The translations under genes and the position numbers were made by a program. Positions 63,886 through 64,000 of a stretch of 64,000 bases of DNA are shown piece after piece (position 1 is the first letter of the stretch; each line of letters begins with the position of its first letter). This DNA is from Prosapia bicincta. Its lineage: Eukaryota > Arthropoda > Insecta > Hemiptera > Cercopidae. The stretch spans positions 27,527,947-27,591,946 of the forward strand of contig JBAIZL010000007.1 in NCBI GenBank assembly GCA_036971475.1, given 5' to 3'. The notes below the pieces were generated by a model, which was not told where the DNA came from, searched no databases, and saw only the letters and a list, made by a program, of their open reading frames with translations.

Positions 63886-64000
63886 GTCAGTGAATTCAAG
63901 ATGATTACATCAAGAAACTTCATCTTTTATAATTAAAGTTCATGCACGTCATGATGAAACAAAGTTTCACCTTTTGAGTTATTCATTTTGAAGATGCTCA
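63886..64000. other. AT-rich tail of the window with small inverted repeats
   Basis: AAGATGA (63898-63904) pairs with TCATCTT (63920-63926), and TGAAAC pairs with GTTTCA a little further on. No gene or element can be supported before the window ends. Confidence 0.4.

Overview
This window is almost entirely satellite DNA from a eukaryotic nuclear genome, and I find no gene in it that I would defend. The evidence is about 59 kb of unbroken tandem repeat with layered higher-order structure, two further unrelated tandem arrays beside it, AT-rich and gene-free DNA between them, and a short inverted-repeat element flanked by TA. An animal with heterochromatic satellite blocks is likely, but I recognise no taxon-specific sequence and do not name a species.

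Layout. Positions 1-59129 are one 55-bp satellite, open at the left window edge. By phase I count about 1,077 monomers, 12 of them shortened to 46 bp. It is a mosaic of sub-blocks: a mixed zone (1-5882), an ACTAGT-bearing subfamily (5883-6707), a transition zone (6708-7650), three 1.7-1.9 kb higher-order repeats (7651-12960), a 2,145-bp tandem duplication (about 13976-18265), a bridging zone (18266-22060), a 9,680-bp near-identical tandem duplication (22061-41420), a CCGTG-rich zone (41421-44219), a zone with 46-bp monomers and a 5.0-5.25 kb tandem duplication (44220-57864), and a simpler right end with a 165-bp trimer. Positions 59130-60125 are edge DNA and single-copy sequence with a small CpG-rich patch. 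Positions 60126-62725 are a second satellite of fifty 52-bp monomers that follow a strict order A, then one to three B, then C. Positions 62726-63310 are AT-rich single-copy DNA. Positions 63311-63634 are nine copies of a 36-bp minisatellite. Positions 63732-63885 are a MITE-like element with long inverted ends. The last 115 bp are AT-rich with small hairpins.

How it fits together. The large offsets inside the 55-bp array are whole multiples of 55 once a few single-base indels are allowed for: 8, 13, 17, 29, 35, 39, 98, 168 and 176 monomers. This is what repeated unequal exchange or amplification between in-register monomers would give. Coding use is unlikely, because 55 and 52 are not multiples of 3 and the monomers contain stop triplets, so every frame closes within three monomers. 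The right end of the window looks like the border between a large heterochromatic block and ordinary AT-rich DNA. The points most worth a second look are the A-B(1-3)-C order of the 52-bp array, the linked variants in the 55-bp monomer that complete a CTACCT/AGGTAG dyad, the spread 46-bp deletion monomer, and the nearly identical 9.68-kb blocks, which could be a recent amplification or an assembly duplication.
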